Of a DNA stretch of 64,000 bases, positions 42,689-52,694 are shown in pieces. The position numbers were made by a program, and so were the translations under genes. This DNA comes from UBA1941 sp046329555. Its GTDB lineage: Bacteria > Bacteroidota > Bacteroidia > Chitinophagales > LD1. Under the pieces are notes generated by a model. It did not search any database and had not been told where the DNA came from. It saw only the letters and a list, made by a program, of their open reading frames with translations. Each line of letters starts with the position of its first letter. Position 1 is the stretch's first letter. Location: the NCBI GenBank assembly GCA_046329555.1, contig JAXLUK010000001.1, positions 310,001 through 374,000 on the forward strand. Direction: 5' to 3'.

Positions 42689-43362
42689 CCGCCATAATTG
42701 TTTTACTGACCATGTTTAGCATGGCCAGCCGGGCTCAGTTCAATATTCACGAACTGGGGCGGAAGCAGATTTACTTTGGCATAGCCTTAGGCGCCAATGT
42801 GGCGAATTACAAAATCCAGCAGAAGGCGCGTCAGCCCGATACGGATTCGATTAAAGCCATGCGGCCCGTACTGGGCGCAGGATTCAATTTGGGCATTATT
42901 GCCAACTGGCAGTTCCACCGCAATTTTGATTTGCGCCTGATTCCTTCGCTGATTTTCTCAGACCGCAGCATTGAATACACTACCACCAACAAAAAGCTTT
43001 CAGTGGTGAAGCAGACGGTAAGTAGTATTTATCTGGATTTTCCGCTTCAAGTGCGGTTCAAATCAGAACCTATAAAGGATTTCAGATTGTATTGTATTGC
43101 CGGCATGCGCTATGATTTGGATTTGGCATCGAATAGTAATGCCCGCAACAAAGCGTTGCTTAAAGTGGGGAAGCATGATCTTTGCGCCGAATACGGTATA
43201 GGGATGATGTTCTACTTCCCATACTTCATTCTTTCACCAGAGTTCAAGATGAGTCATGGCGTGATTAACATCAACTCCCCTTCCGACAATTACATCTATT
43301 CCAGGGTGATTGATAAATTGTATTCACGCAGTTTCACCTTTACGCTTAATCTGGAAGGATAA
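42676..43362 (+). CDS. porT: PorT family outer membrane protein of the type IX secretion system
   Basis: A 228-residue outer membrane beta-barrel protein with a signal peptide (KITAIIVLLTMFSMASRAQ). The mature start (FNIHELGRKQIYFGIALGANVANYKIQQ) matches the PorT family pattern, and strands alternate to the C-terminus. PorT is needed for T9SS secretion and gliding motility in known members. The ubiE neighbour supports the call. The window also holds two T9SS cargo proteins, at 16159 (type A domain) and 33707 (type B domain). It ends 3 bp before the convergent dprA gene. Confidence 0.82.
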   Translation: MRKITAIIVLLTMFSMASRAQFNIHELGRKQIYFGIALGANVANYKIQQKARQPDTDSIKAMRPVLGAGFNLGIIANWQFHRNFDLRLIPSLIFSDRSIEYTTTNKKLSVVKQTVSSIYLDFPLQVRFKSEPIKDFRLYCIAGMRYDLDLASNSNARNKALLKVGKHDLCAEYGIGMMFYFPYFILSPEFKMSHGVININSPSDNYIYSRVIDKLYSRSFTFTLNLEG

Positions 43363-43365
43363 TTC

Positions 43366-44457
43366 CTAATGGACTAAACGGTATCGCTTACCGGGTAAGG
43401 TTACAATCCAATTATTCATTTCCATTTCCAGCAGCAAACCAGCCATTTCGCTGGATGAAAGTCCTACAGTCAGGCTTAACACATCCAGTTCCACTTCTCC
43501 TTTTCCGCGCAAAACTTCGGCCACGGCACGCGCTGGTGGAGGCAGGTCGAGCGGCAATTCCAGCACCTTGCTTTTAATGGGAGCGCTACCATCTGTCCAA
43601 TGCATGACCTCCAATAAATCTTTTGCTGAGGAGAACATCACGGCTTCATTGTTGGCAATAAGCTGATTACAACCTGCGCTCATAGGATCGGTGAGTCTTC
43701 CCGGCACCGCAAAAATTTCGCGGTTGTAACTGGTGGCTTGTCGCACCGTAAGCATACTGCCCCCATTAGCTGCACTTTCCACCACCACCAACGCATCACA
43801 AAGGCCCGCCACCACACGGTTTCGGCGCGGGAAATTGTGCGGTGCAAATTCTTCTTGCGAATGAAATTCTGTAAGTAATCCGCCATGTTCCAACATTCTT
43901 TTTGCAGTGGTTTTATGTTGATCGGGATAAAGCATTTGCAATCCATGACCCAGTACGCCTACCGTAGGTAATCCGTATTGCAAACAAGCCTTGTGCGCCT
44001 GAATATCCACGCCATAAGCTAGTCCGCTAATTACCAAAATGCCCTTGCCCGCAAGCGCTTCTACCAATTGCTGCGTTTGTTGGCGACCGTAATCGGTAAT
44101 TTTTCGTGTACCGATGATGCCCAGCACGCGTACCTGATTAAGATTGGCGTTTCCTTTGTAATAGAGCATTACCGGCAAATCGGCGCACTGCCTAAGGCGG
44201 GATGGATAATTTTCATCGGTAAAGAACAAAGGGGTGATATGGTGATCGGCCATGAACTTCATTTCACGGTCGGCCAAGCGAAGCACATCGCTTTCGGCAA
44301 TACGCGCGGCCCGTTCGGCACCGATACCCGGTACGCGTTGCAGGCGCGCTTTAGACAGTTTGAAAATTTGTTCACAACTGCCGCAATACGATAACAGATT
44401 TTGAGCGAGTACGCTTCCAATATTGGGTAGCATACTTAGTGCTACGCAGTAGCGCAT
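43366..44457 (-). CDS. dprA: DNA processing protein A
   Basis: A 363-residue protein that protects incoming single-stranded DNA and loads RecA during natural transformation. An N-terminal helix-hairpin-helix region (LPNIGSVLAQNLLS) precedes the Rossmann-like core with GIIGTRKITDYG, VISGLAYGVDIQAHKACL, GVLGHGLQMLYP, FPRRNRVVAGLCDALVVVES and GGSMLTVRQA. The C-terminal winged-helix (DprA_WH) domain follows (ELDVLSLTVGLSSSEMAGLLLEME). The ATG at 44457 is chosen because the family starts near RYCVALSMLPNIG. It is divergent from the M1 peptidase (87-bp gap). Confidence 0.95.
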   Translation of the reverse strand: MRYCVALSMLPNIGSVLAQNLLSYCGSCEQIFKLSKARLQRVPGIGAERAARIAESDVLRLADREMKFMADHHITPLFFTDENYPSRLRQCADLPVMLYYKGNANLNQVRVLGIIGTRKITDYGRQQTQQLVEALAGKGILVISGLAYGVDIQAHKACLQYGLPTVGVLGHGLQMLYPDQHKTTAKRMLEHGGLLTEFHSQEEFAPHNFPRRNRVVAGLCDALVVVESAANGGSMLTVRQATSYNREIFAVPGRLTDPMSAGCNQLIANNEAVMFSSAKDLLEVMHWTDGSAPIKSKVLELPLDLPPPARAVAEVLRGKGEVELDVLSLTVGLSSSEMAGLLLEMEMNNWIVTLPGKRYRLVH

Positions 44458-44544
44458 CGATTCGGTAGGTGATGGAGTTCCCAAAGTTGATGTAGAATGA
44501 AGGGCGAAAAGTAGCGATTGAGCGGCATTTCTTACTTTCACCCG

Positions 44545-47500
44545 ATGCGAAAATGGCGTCTTCTTAGCATTTTTTTGGTAACTACTTCGTTGCAGGCACA
44601 GCAGACCTATTGGAAGAACAAATTACCCTATACGGGATATTGGCAGCAGGATGTAGCCTATCAAATTGAGGCTACGCTGGATGAAACAACCGATATCATT
44701 ACCGGTTCGGAGCAACTGACGTACACGAATCAATCGCCGGATACCCTCTATTTCGTGTACTTTAACTTGTATCAGAATGCCTTTCAGCCTGGATCTTACT
44801 TACACGATCTGCAATTGCACAACGGTGAGCAACCGCGATATGGCCGATACGAAGCCAAGGGATTGGGAACGAAAATAGACAGCATTAATACCGCAGATGG
44901 CAGGGCACTGCGTACCCAAATAGATAATACCGTCATGAAGGTGTTTTTAAAAGAACCTTTATACCCGGGTGGAAAGACCATTTTTCGATTACGGTTCCGT
45001 ACGTTTTACGACAGTGGTTCTACGCGCCGGCGAATGAAGAAATACCGTACTTCGCAAGGCGTGCATTACAACGGTTGTCAATGGTATCCGAAGATTTGTG
45101 TGTACGACAGAAAATCGGGCTGGAATGCTGACCAGCACCTAAATCGGGAGTTTTATGGGGATTACGGCACCTTTGATGTGACGCTGAATGTGGCTTCTAA
45201 TTATGTTTTGGAAGCAACCGGAGTATTGCAGAATGAGCAGGAAGTATTACCTGATACGCTGAAAGCGAAGTTGCAGATTTCGAATTTCAAGAATAAGAAA
45301 TGGGATGAACCGGCATCTGTAGTGATTCCTTACAAAAAGGGCGAACGCAAAGTGTGGCGCTATCATGCGGATGCCGTGCACGACTTTGCCTTTACGGCTG
45401 ATCCTACCTATCGCATCGCTGATACCTTTTGGAATGGCATACGTTGTGTAGCTATTTGTCAGGAATCGCATGCAGCAGGCTGGCAGACTGCGGCGGCTTA
45501 CTGCGCCAAAATCATCCGCTGTTTTTCTACCGATTTTGGGATGTATGAATATCCGAAGATGGTGGTGGCCGATGCGGCAGATGGTATGGAGTATCCGATG
45601 TTGACCCTTGACGGCGGGCGCGATCCTGAATATTATAGTTTACTGATTCACGAGGTAGGGCATAACTGGTTCTACGGCATGCTGGGAAATAATGAAACCT
45701 ATCGCGCGATGCTTGACGAAGGTTTTACGCAGTTTATTACGAGTTGGGGAATGGAACACATCAACGGATGTTATCCGGTTGATTCGCCTTCGAAGAATGC
45801 CTATGTGCGTCATTTTGCTGAACCGGCGCCCATTCGGGATACGCGCGTGTACAACGGTTATTTAAGCGATGCAACACTGTTTAATGATGAACCTTTAAAC
45901 ACGCATAGCGATATGTTCAACGGCGCGTTGGGACAAGGCGGCGGGTACCGGCATGTGTATTCCAAAACAGCTACGATGTTGTACAATCTGCAGTATGTTT
46001 TGGGCGATTCACTTTTTCAAAGAGCCATGCAACATTATGTTGCACAATGGAAGTTTTGTCATCCTTATCCGGAAGATTTCCGCAATAGCATCATTCAGTT
46101 TACGCACATTGATTTGAATTGGTTTTTCGACGAATGGATGGAAACGACGAAGAACATCGATTACAGCATTGTTGGTGTAAAGAAGATACGCGCATCCAGC
46201 GATTCAACGGCGCAAAACGATGGGTACCGCATCAGACTGAAGCGCAAAGGCCGCATGCAGATGCCGATTGATTTACGAATTGAAAGTAAGTTGGATTCTG
46301 TTTATGATTTTCAGATTCCCAACACCTGGTTTGAAAAAAAGGAACCCTTTAAGAATAGCTGTCCATCATGTACCCCTGCTGTTCAGCCGCCGGTAACTTT
46401 AAAAAAGTGGTATGGCTGGGATAAGTTGCAGCCCGTGTATGATGCAGCAGTAAACATTCCCGGCGGCATTCGCCAAATAACCATAGATCCCAGTGGCCGA
46501 TTAGCCGACATCAACAACTTCGATAACGAATGGAAGCGGCGTCCGGAATTCCGCTTTGATTCTCATCTCTATCCTGCTATGAGCTGGAGAAAGTACCGAT
46601 TGTGGTTGCGTCCCGATATCTGGTACAACTCTTTTGATGGGGTAAAGTTAGGATTAGAGTTAAGAGGCAGTTACATGTATTTCAAGAACGCCTTTTCTCT
46701 TAAAATTTGGATCCCAACGCGATTAGGACAGGGCGGCTTCTACCCTATTGCAACGGCTGATCAGTTGCGGGTGAGTTGGTTTCAATATGCGTTCACATTT
46801 CAAACGCCGCTTGACCGGGTTATGAGGCGTACTACGTTCTATTTTCAGTCGCGGTGGTTAGATGGATTCGAGTTGTACAAACCAGGTATCACTAAATCTT
46901 TCGGCAATGGGTTGGTATTAGACATCCACTTAAAAGCATTCACCCGCAATCGCAACTGGTACCGTAATTACCTCATTCATCAGGATGAGTGGAGTACGTA
47001 TTGGAAAAGCGCTCAACCCTTCAATAGCTCGCTAAATTTAACGTTATCGTATGCCTACAACAAACACGGCGATGCCGGCCAATTAGTTGCGAAATGGCGC
47101 TCGGCTACTTTGTTCAATAGTTTCAATTATCACTATTTGGAAGTAACGCATACCAACACACTTAGTTTTTGGCGATTGGATTTACGCACGCGTGTTTACG
47201 GACGAATAGGTACCGGTACTAGCCTGCCTTCAGAATCGGCCTTGTTTTTGGCTGGCGGCAATCCGGAAGACATGATGGAAAACAAGTATATGCGTGCCGC
47301 AGGATTCACCCCATCAAGTTGGGGTGGTTACGGTGCCGATATTAATCACCTTCATTTTGGCGGTGGTTTGAATCTTCGGGGATACGCCGGTTATCTGGCA
47401 CCAGAAATAGATCGGTATGGAAAGATAGTTTACGCGCATAAGGGTAATAGCGGTGCAGCCATTAATGCAGAGTTAGATTTCAATCGAATTATTCGCGTGA

Positions 47501-47778
47501 AAAACGCCAGACTGCGGGAATATTTTTCTGTAAACTCCTATTTGTTTTTTGATGGCGGAATTCTGGCTTACACGAACTCTAAACAGCAACAGGAATTTTC
47601 CCATTTCCGGTTAGATGCCGGTGCCGGCGTAGCCGTAACCATCAAAAAGTTCTTCTTACAAGATATTAAACCGCTGACCCTGCGTTTTGATGTGCCCTTC
47701 TTTGTCAGCAATACGCCTTACGAATCACCCAATCCGGTGAAATTCCGTTGGGTAGTTGGCATCAACCGGGCATTCTAA
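44545..47778 (+). CDS. M1-family metallopeptidase fused to an outer-membrane barrel-like domain
   Basis: A 1077-residue exported protein. A signal peptide (RKWRLLSIFLVTTSLQAQQ) leads to an M1 aminopeptidase part: the exopeptidase-type motif reads DGMEYPMLT, and the zinc site is IHEVGHNWFYG with H369, E370 and H373 plus E392 in LDEGFTQF, an HExxH-18-E arrangement. The last about 380 residues (from about 690) are aromatic-rich beta strands with a LNLRGYAGY segment and end in a phenylalanine (VVGINRAF), as outer-membrane barrels do. This suggests a surface-anchored or autotransporter-like peptidase. A TACTTTCA box lies 4 nt before the ATG, a weak match to the promoter consensus. Confidence 0.88.
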   Translation: MRKWRLLSIFLVTTSLQAQQTYWKNKLPYTGYWQQDVAYQIEATLDETTDIITGSEQLTYTNQSPDTLYFVYFNLYQNAFQPGSYLHDLQLHNGEQPRYGRYEAKGLGTKIDSINTADGRALRTQIDNTVMKVFLKEPLYPGGKTIFRLRFRTFYDSGSTRRRMKKYRTSQGVHYNGCQWYPKICVYDRKSGWNADQHLNREFYGDYGTFDVTLNVASNYVLEATGVLQNEQEVLPDTLKAKLQISNFKNKKWDEPASVVIPYKKGERKVWRYHADAVHDFAFTADPTYRIADTFWNGIRCVAICQESHAAGWQTAAAYCAKIIRCFSTDFGMYEYPKMVVADAADGMEYPMLTLDGGRDPEYYSLLIHEVGHNWFYGMLGNNETYRAMLDEGFTQFITSWGMEHINGCYPVDSPSKNAYVRHFAEPAPIRDTRVYNGYLSDATLFNDEPLNTHSDMFNGALGQGGGYRHVYSKTATMLYNLQYVLGDSLFQRAMQHYVAQWKFCHPYPEDFRNSIIQFTHIDLNWFFDEWMETTKNIDYSIVGVKKIRASSDSTAQNDGYRIRLKRKGRMQMPIDLRIESKLDSVYDFQIPNTWFEKKEPFKNSCPSCTPAVQPPVTLKKWYGWDKLQPVYDAAVNIPGGIRQITIDPSGRLADINNFDNEWKRRPEFRFDSHLYPAMSWRKYRLWLRPDIWYNSFDGVKLGLELRGSYMYFKNAFSLKIWIPTRLGQGGFYPIATADQLRVSWFQYAFTFQTPLDRVMRRTTFYFQSRWLDGFELYKPGITKSFGNGLVLDIHLKAFTRNRNWYRNYLIHQDEWSTYWKSAQPFNSSLNLTLSYAYNKHGDAGQLVAKWRSATLFNSFNYHYLEVTHTNTLSFWRLDLRTRVYGRIGTGTSLPSESALFLAGGNPEDMMENKYMRAAGFTPSSWGGYGADINHLHFGGGLNLRGYAGYLAPEIDRYGKIVYAHKGNSGAAINAELDFNRIIRVKNARLREYFSVNSYLFFDGGILAYTNSKQQQEFSHFRLDAGAGVAVTIKKFFLQDIKPLTLRFDVPFFVSNTPYESPNPVKFRWVVGINRAF

Positions 47779-47783
47779 ACAGC

Positions 47784-48329
47784 TTATTTTTTTAGCCCCC
47801 AGGAAACCATGTAGGCATTAAACGCTGTAAGTGCCGCTGACAACAACAGACTGAAATAGCCGGCTATGCTGGCGAAGGAAAATTCACCGCTCCACAACTG
47901 ATTCAGTTTTTTAAACTGGAAGAAAACGTCTTCCAGGAAGAAATTGTCGACGATGGCAAAAAGTGCATAAACACTAAAAGTTACCGCGTAGGATAACCAT
48001 TGAATTTTCTTGGAAACAAACGAATGGATGTTCGCCAATGCCATGAGCACAATAAACCCGAGATTGAGAAAGTAAATCAGCATACTCTCAAAATCGTTGT
48101 ATATAATCATCTTGTCTTCAGCCAGCGTTTTCTCATTAAACGCCAGAATAGCGCGATAGCTGATGTAGCTGCAAAGGATAACACCAATGGCCACCATGAC
48201 ATAAAACAGCCGATTGACGCGCGCCGGTTCAAATCGAAAAAATTCAATGTTCGAGACCGATCTTTTGTAAACAGTTCCCATCATCAGGCCAATGAGCCCC
48301 ACCATTACGTATGTAAAAAACGATAACAC
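47784..48329 (-). CDS. Hypothetical membrane protein
   Basis: A 181-residue protein with about five membrane helices: 3-20, 42-62, 86-105, 115-135 and 154-178. No motif is recognised. The start is GTG at 48329, overlapping the last base of the rmuC TAG stop (TAGTG), so it is co-translated with rmuC. No shared function is known. Confidence 0.75.
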   Translation of the reverse strand: MLSFFTYVMVGLIGLMMGTVYKRSVSNIEFFRFEPARVNRLFYVMVAIGVILCSYISYRAILAFNEKTLAEDKMIIYNDFESMLIYFLNLGFIVLMALANIHSFVSKKIQWLSYAVTFSVYALFAIVDNFFLEDVFFQFKKLNQLWSGEFSFASIAGYFSLLLSAALTAFNAYMVSWGLKK

Positions 48330-49639
48330 TAGTCTTCTTTACTTCTATCAATTAATGCCTGCGGCAAATTCTTCGATGCTTTCTGACTTAACTCCTTCAT
48401 ATTTTCCGCGCGGCGAACCAAATTGCCTCTTCCTTCTGTCAACTTATTCATGGCTTCTGAATACACTTTCTTACTGTCATCCATTAACTTTCCTACCTTA
48501 ATCAAATCTTCCACGAATCCCACAAACTTATCATACATATCACCGCCTTGCCGGGCAATTTCCAGATAGTTCGTCTTAATGTTTTCTTGCTTCCACACAT
48601 TGGCCACCGCGCGAAGTGTGGCCAGCAAGGTAGTAGGACTGACCATCACCACATTTTTTTCAAAAGCCTCATTGTACAACTCAAAATCACTTTGAAGCGC
48701 CAGTGAAAATGCCGGCTCGATAGGTACAAAAAGTAAAACAAAATCCAACGAACCTCCACGGTGGAGATTCTGATAACTCTTACCGCTTAATCCCCGAACA
48801 TGAGCACGCAATGACGCCACATGCTCTTTCAGGTACTGTGCCTTTAAGTTTTCATCATCGGTTGCCGCGTAACGTTCATAAGCTACTAGACTCACCTTCG
48901 AATCAATAATCAATACCTTGTCATCCGGCAGGCGCAATAATACATCTGGTTGTAAACGGCTGCCCTCCTCGTTGGTAAAGCTTTGTTGCACATCGTATTC
49001 TCTGCCGCGCACCAATCCCGACTTCTCCAGTATTTTCTCCAGAATAAGTTCCCCCCAATTACCTTGTTGTTTCGAATCGCCTTTCAGCGCTCTGGTCAAA
49101 TTGAGCGCTTCTTCGCTCATGCGCTTGTTGGTTTCACTTAACATGCGCAATTGCTCCTTTAGAGCACTGCGCTCCTTCTCACTCTCGTTATGCGTTTCAT
49201 TCACCCGTTTTTCAAAATCGCGAATGCGATCTTTTAATGGATCTAATAGTCCTCGCAGTTGATTTTCGTTCTGTTCGGTAAACTTTTTTGTTTTTTCATC
49301 CAGAATCTTGTTGGCCAAATTCTCAAACTCCTTTCTAAACCGTTCTTGCAAGGCTTCCAATTCGGCTTTTTGCTCGTTCATTCTGGATTGAAGCGTCGAA
49401 TATTCCTGACGAGCCAAGGCCAATTCTGTTTGCAACGTAACTGCTTTGTCGCGTTGTTGTTCGGCCTGTTGACGGCTATCGACCGCTTCTTTACGTGCTG
49501 CATTCAATTCCCGGATAAATTGTTCCTCTTTCTGCGCAAGTAACAATGCAGAGGCCGAAACCTGCGCACGCATCAGCAGGTAAACCCCAAGGGCACCTAC
49601 TAATAAACCTACAAAAAGAAAGACCAAATCATACATCAT
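48329..49639 (-). CDS. rmuC: DNA recombination protein RmuC family
   Basis: A 436-residue protein. A membrane helix (residues 4-22, LVFLFVGLLVGALGVYLLM) and a long coiled coil (about 35-190, heptads rich in Gln, Glu and Lys) precede the RmuC nuclease-like core: KQQGNWGELILEKILEKSGL, DVLLRLPDDKVLIIDSKVSL and FVLLFVPIEPAFSLAL. Such proteins limit sequence inversion and act in DNA repair or defence against foreign DNA. The acidic residue and Lys in IIDSKVS match the PD-(D/E)xK nuclease signature. It is coupled to the downstream membrane protein. Confidence 0.93.
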   Translation of the reverse strand: MMYDLVFLFVGLLVGALGVYLLMRAQVSASALLLAQKEEQFIRELNAARKEAVDSRQQAEQQRDKAVTLQTELALARQEYSTLQSRMNEQKAELEALQERFRKEFENLANKILDEKTKKFTEQNENQLRGLLDPLKDRIRDFEKRVNETHNESEKERSALKEQLRMLSETNKRMSEEALNLTRALKGDSKQQGNWGELILEKILEKSGLVRGREYDVQQSFTNEEGSRLQPDVLLRLPDDKVLIIDSKVSLVAYERYAATDDENLKAQYLKEHVASLRAHVRGLSGKSYQNLHRGGSLDFVLLFVPIEPAFSLALQSDFELYNEAFEKNVVMVSPTTLLATLRAVANVWKQENIKTNYLEIARQGGDMYDKFVGFVEDLIKVGKLMDDSKKVYSEAMNKLTEGRGNLVRRAENMKELSQKASKNLPQALIDRSKED

Positions 49640-49798
49640 ACCAGATACTGCTATTTTGGGGAATCGGTAAAGTTAACAGACTATTGACGGGCAGCAAGTT
49701 ATTTAGGTTTCTTTTAGAAACCCGACCCTTGATGGATACCAACCGAGGTAAAAAGTGAAGGCCATGTAAAATTTGAGGTACCCTTCTATCTTCGCACC

Positions 49799-50980
49799 AT
49801 GAAAATTGCAGCGGATTTATTTGAAGATACCGCCACGGCCTTTGCCGCTAAATCAACTGCCGAATTACAAAAAGCGCGTTGGTTGTTTCAGTTAATCGCC
49901 AACAATCAATTAGTAACTATCGGTAGCGGATTGGCAGACTTTGCATTAAAAATTCACTTACCCGTAGCGCCCCTATTCCGGTATACCGTTTATGATCACT
50001 TTTGCGGCGGTGAAACATTTGAGGAATGTAAAGGAACACTGCAAAAACTTTCCGGTCAACGCGTTGCGGCTATGCTCAATTATGGCGTAGAATTGAAAGA
50101 ATCGGAAGAAGATTTCGAAAAAACAATCGAAAAAAATCTGGAGGCCATTGCCTTTGCGGGATCTAATGAAACAGCGCGTATTGTTTGTATCAAACTAACA
50201 GGATTCGGACGGTTCGCCCTATACGAAAAAATTCAATCTGGCAAGGCGTTGACGAAAAAAGAAACTTCGGAGTTAGACCAGGTAAAAGCCAGATTACGCC
50301 GGCTGTGTGATAGCGCGCTGGAAAAGAAAGTACAGCTTTATGTGGATGCGGAAGAAAGCTGGATACAGGATGCATTAGACGAATTGGTAGATGAAGTAAT
50401 GCCCGAATACAATCGTCAACAAGCCATATTGTTTAATACCTTTCAATTCTATCGTCACGACCGCCTTGCTTACTTGAAGAAATGCACGGTAGCAGCGCAG
50501 AAAAAAGGATTTATACTGGGAGCGAAAATTGTACGAGGCGCCTACATGGAAAAAGAGCGGAAGCGCGCGGAAGAATTGGATTATCCTTCGCCTATTCACG
50601 TCAATAAAGAAGCTGTTGATATGGATTTTAATTCAGGCTTGAGCTGGTGTTTGGAACACCTAGAGCATGTGGCTTTATGTATTGCCTCTCAAAGTGAAGC
50701 ATCCAACCTATTGGCGGTTAAAACGATTGTAGAAAAGAAGATTGCGCCTAAACATCCACATATCGTTTTTTCGCAGTTGTATGGAATGGGCGATAACATC
50801 ACCTTTAATTTGGCAAAAGCCGGATTTAATGCGTATAAATATCTTCCTTATGGTCCGGTAAAAGAGGTCATTCCCTACTTAATTAGAAGAGCACAGGAAA
50901 ACACTTCAGTTGGTGGACAAACGGGCCGCGAACTCGGATTGATTCAGCAAGAGTTAAAACGAAGAAAAAATGAGCGCTAA
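49799..50980 (+). CDS. putA: Proline dehydrogenase
   Basis: A 393-residue flavoenzyme (PutA PRODH domain only) that oxidises proline to pyrroline-5-carboxylate and passes electrons to the quinone pool. TIM-barrel motifs: KLTGFGRFALYEK, LYVDAEESWIQDALDELV, NTFQFYRHDRLAYLKK, GAKIVRGAYMEKERKRAEEL and the C-terminal YGPVKEVIPYLIRRAQENTSVGGQ. This is the single-function type, without the P5C dehydrogenase half. TATCTTCG at 49787-49794 lies 4 nt before the ATG. The SDR gene follows with an 11-nt overlap. Confidence 0.92.
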   Translation: MKIAADLFEDTATAFAAKSTAELQKARWLFQLIANNQLVTIGSGLADFALKIHLPVAPLFRYTVYDHFCGGETFEECKGTLQKLSGQRVAAMLNYGVELKESEEDFEKTIEKNLEAIAFAGSNETARIVCIKLTGFGRFALYEKIQSGKALTKKETSELDQVKARLRRLCDSALEKKVQLYVDAEESWIQDALDELVDEVMPEYNRQQAILFNTFQFYRHDRLAYLKKCTVAAQKKGFILGAKIVRGAYMEKERKRAEELDYPSPIHVNKEAVDMDFNSGLSWCLEHLEHVALCIASQSEASNLLAVKTIVEKKIAPKHPHIVFSQLYGMGDNITFNLAKAGFNAYKYLPYGPVKEVIPYLIRRAQENTSVGGQTGRELGLIQQELKRRKNER

Positions 50981-51677
50981 AACGATTGTAGTCAGTGGCG
51001 CCTCCAAGGGAATTGGCCGCGCCATTGTCCTGAAATTTGCAGCTGCCGGCTATGCCGTAGCCGTTTGCGCCCGGAATCAGGATGATTTGAAGCAATTGGA
51101 GCAGGAAGTATCAGCCGTTTCCAGCAGAAAAGATCACTTGTTTGTATCAGCAGATGTACGCCAAAAAGCGGAGTTAAATGCATTCGCGAAGGCGATATTG
51201 GTGCAGTGGCCAGCTATTGATATTCTGGTGAATAACGCCGGCGTTTTTATTCCCGGCCAGGTGATTCACGAGCATGAAGGCACATTAGAACAGTTGATAG
51301 AAACGAATGTGTACAGCGCGTATCACCTTACCCGCGCCCTGTTGCCGAACATCCAAAAACCAGGTGGCTCTATTTTCAATATGTGTTCTATAGCTTCGTT
51401 ACAGGCGTACGCCAATGGGGGTTCTTATAGCATCTCTAAGTTTGCGCTTTTGGGATTTTCAAAGGCGCTGCGGGAAGAGCTCAAACCGATGGGCGTGAAA
51501 GTAACGGCTGTGATGCCAGGCGCTACCAAAACCGATTCATGGAAAGGAAGTGACTTGCCTGATGACCGCTTCATTGCAGCTAATGATATCGGAAAACTTA
51601 TTTTTGACTTAGTACAATTATCACCAACGGCCGACGTTGAAGAAGTTACGATCAGGCCGCTACCCGGCGATATTTGA
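50970..51677 (+). CDS. Short-chain dehydrogenase/reductase
   Basis: A 235-residue SDR. The cofactor motif is VSGASKGIGRAI (TGxxxGxG type), the NNAG motif is in ILVNNAGVFIP, and the catalytic pair Y153-K157 lies in GGSYSISKFALLGF with the Ser in FNMCSIASL. The basic residue region CARNQD after beta-2 suggests NADPH preference. The substrate cannot be deduced. It overlaps the proline dehydrogenase gene by 11 nt and is followed 10 bp later by ddl, so the three share an operon without an obvious common pathway. Confidence 0.9.
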   Translation: MSAKTIVVSGASKGIGRAIVLKFAAAGYAVAVCARNQDDLKQLEQEVSAVSSRKDHLFVSADVRQKAELNAFAKAILVQWPAIDILVNNAGVFIPGQVIHEHEGTLEQLIETNVYSAYHLTRALLPNIQKPGGSIFNMCSIASLQAYANGGSYSISKFALLGFSKALREELKPMGVKVTAVMPGATKTDSWKGSDLPDDRFIAANDIGKLIFDLVQLSPTADVEEVTIRPLPGDI

Positions 51678-51687
51678 TTTAAAACCC

Positions 51688-52665
51688 ATGACAGAAAAAA
51701 AAGTAATTGCCGTAATCACCGGAGGGGAAGCAGCAGAGCGCAGTATTTCATTGAAGAGTGCTGCAGTGGTGTGCGACCATCTTCCTGGTTCAAAATACGA
51801 AATTTATAAGGTGACAATCAATCCGGATAACTGGCCGGTAGAATATCAGGGAAAGGTGGTAGGTACGGTTGATTGCAATGACTTCTCGGTTGTTCACGAA
51901 GGCAGAAAAATCAAATTTGATGCTGCTTTTGTTGCCTTGCATGGAACGCCGGCGGAAGATGGTAAGCTGCAGGGTTATCTTGATTTGAAAGGAGTTCCGT
52001 ACAACTGCTGTGGCGTATTGACTGCTGCTTTAACCTTCGATAAAAACAAAACGAAAGAATATTTATCTGTCTTTGGAATTCGATCGCCACGTGCTGTGTG
52101 CGCTTCAACAGTTCAGACAGCTCACGAGATCAGCCAGGCGGTAATACAACAGCTCACCTTTCCGGTGTTTGTTAAGCCCAATAAAAACGGTAGTAGTTAC
52201 GGTGCTTCAAAAGTGGGAGGCGCTGATGAATTGGCGGCAGCCATCAGTTTAGGTTTTCAATACGATGATGAAATTTTGATTGAAGAATATATTGCAGGAA
52301 CAGAAGTGACCTGTGGCTGCATTCGCTACAAAGGCGCCATAACGCCATTGCCGATTACTGAAATCAGAAGTAAGAAAGGTTTCTTCGATTTTGAAGCGAA
52401 ATATGAAGGTGCCTCACAGGAAATAACGCCTGCTGAAATAGATGCCGGTATTGCTGCAAAAATTCAGCAGACCGTAGCCTTCATCTATCGCCAGTTGGAT
52501 TTCAAAGGCATGTGCCGGGTTGATTTTATTATCCGGGATGGTGAATTCTTTATGCTTGAAGTAAATTCCATACCAGGTATTTCTGCTGAAAGCATTGTAC
52601 CACAACAAGCGCGCGCATTCGGATTAACGCTGGAAGAACTATTTGCCGGAACGTTGCCGGTGTAA
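51688..52665 (+). CDS. ddl: D-alanine--D-alanine ligase
   Basis: A 325-residue ATP-grasp enzyme that makes the D-Ala-D-Ala end of the peptidoglycan precursor. Visible motifs: VIAVITGGEAAERSISLKSA, FVALHGTPAEDGKLQGYLDL, FPVFVKPNKNGSSYGASKV, ILIEEYIAGTEVTCGCI and ILEVNSIPG-like FFMLEVNSIPGISAESIVP. It closes the proline dehydrogenase/SDR/ddl operon. The ATG at 51688 is chosen because the family starts with an ATP-grasp first strand at IAVITGG; an earlier in-frame start lies in the SDR gene. Confidence 0.95.
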   Translation: MTEKKVIAVITGGEAAERSISLKSAAVVCDHLPGSKYEIYKVTINPDNWPVEYQGKVVGTVDCNDFSVVHEGRKIKFDAAFVALHGTPAEDGKLQGYLDLKGVPYNCCGVLTAALTFDKNKTKEYLSVFGIRSPRAVCASTVQTAHEISQAVIQQLTFPVFVKPNKNGSSYGASKVGGADELAAAISLGFQYDDEILIEEYIAGTEVTCGCIRYKGAITPLPITEIRSKKGFFDFEAKYEGASQEITPAEIDAGIAAKIQQTVAFIYRQLDFKGMCRVDFIIRDGEFFMLEVNSIPGISAESIVPQQARAFGLTLEELFAGTLPV

Positions 52666-52694
52666 TAGGAAAATTACTAATTATTGGCATAAGC

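Noticed and set aside
51637..51687. Earlier start for Ddl
   Set aside because: It would lie inside the SDR gene, and the family begins at the first ATP-grasp strand after the 51688 ATG.
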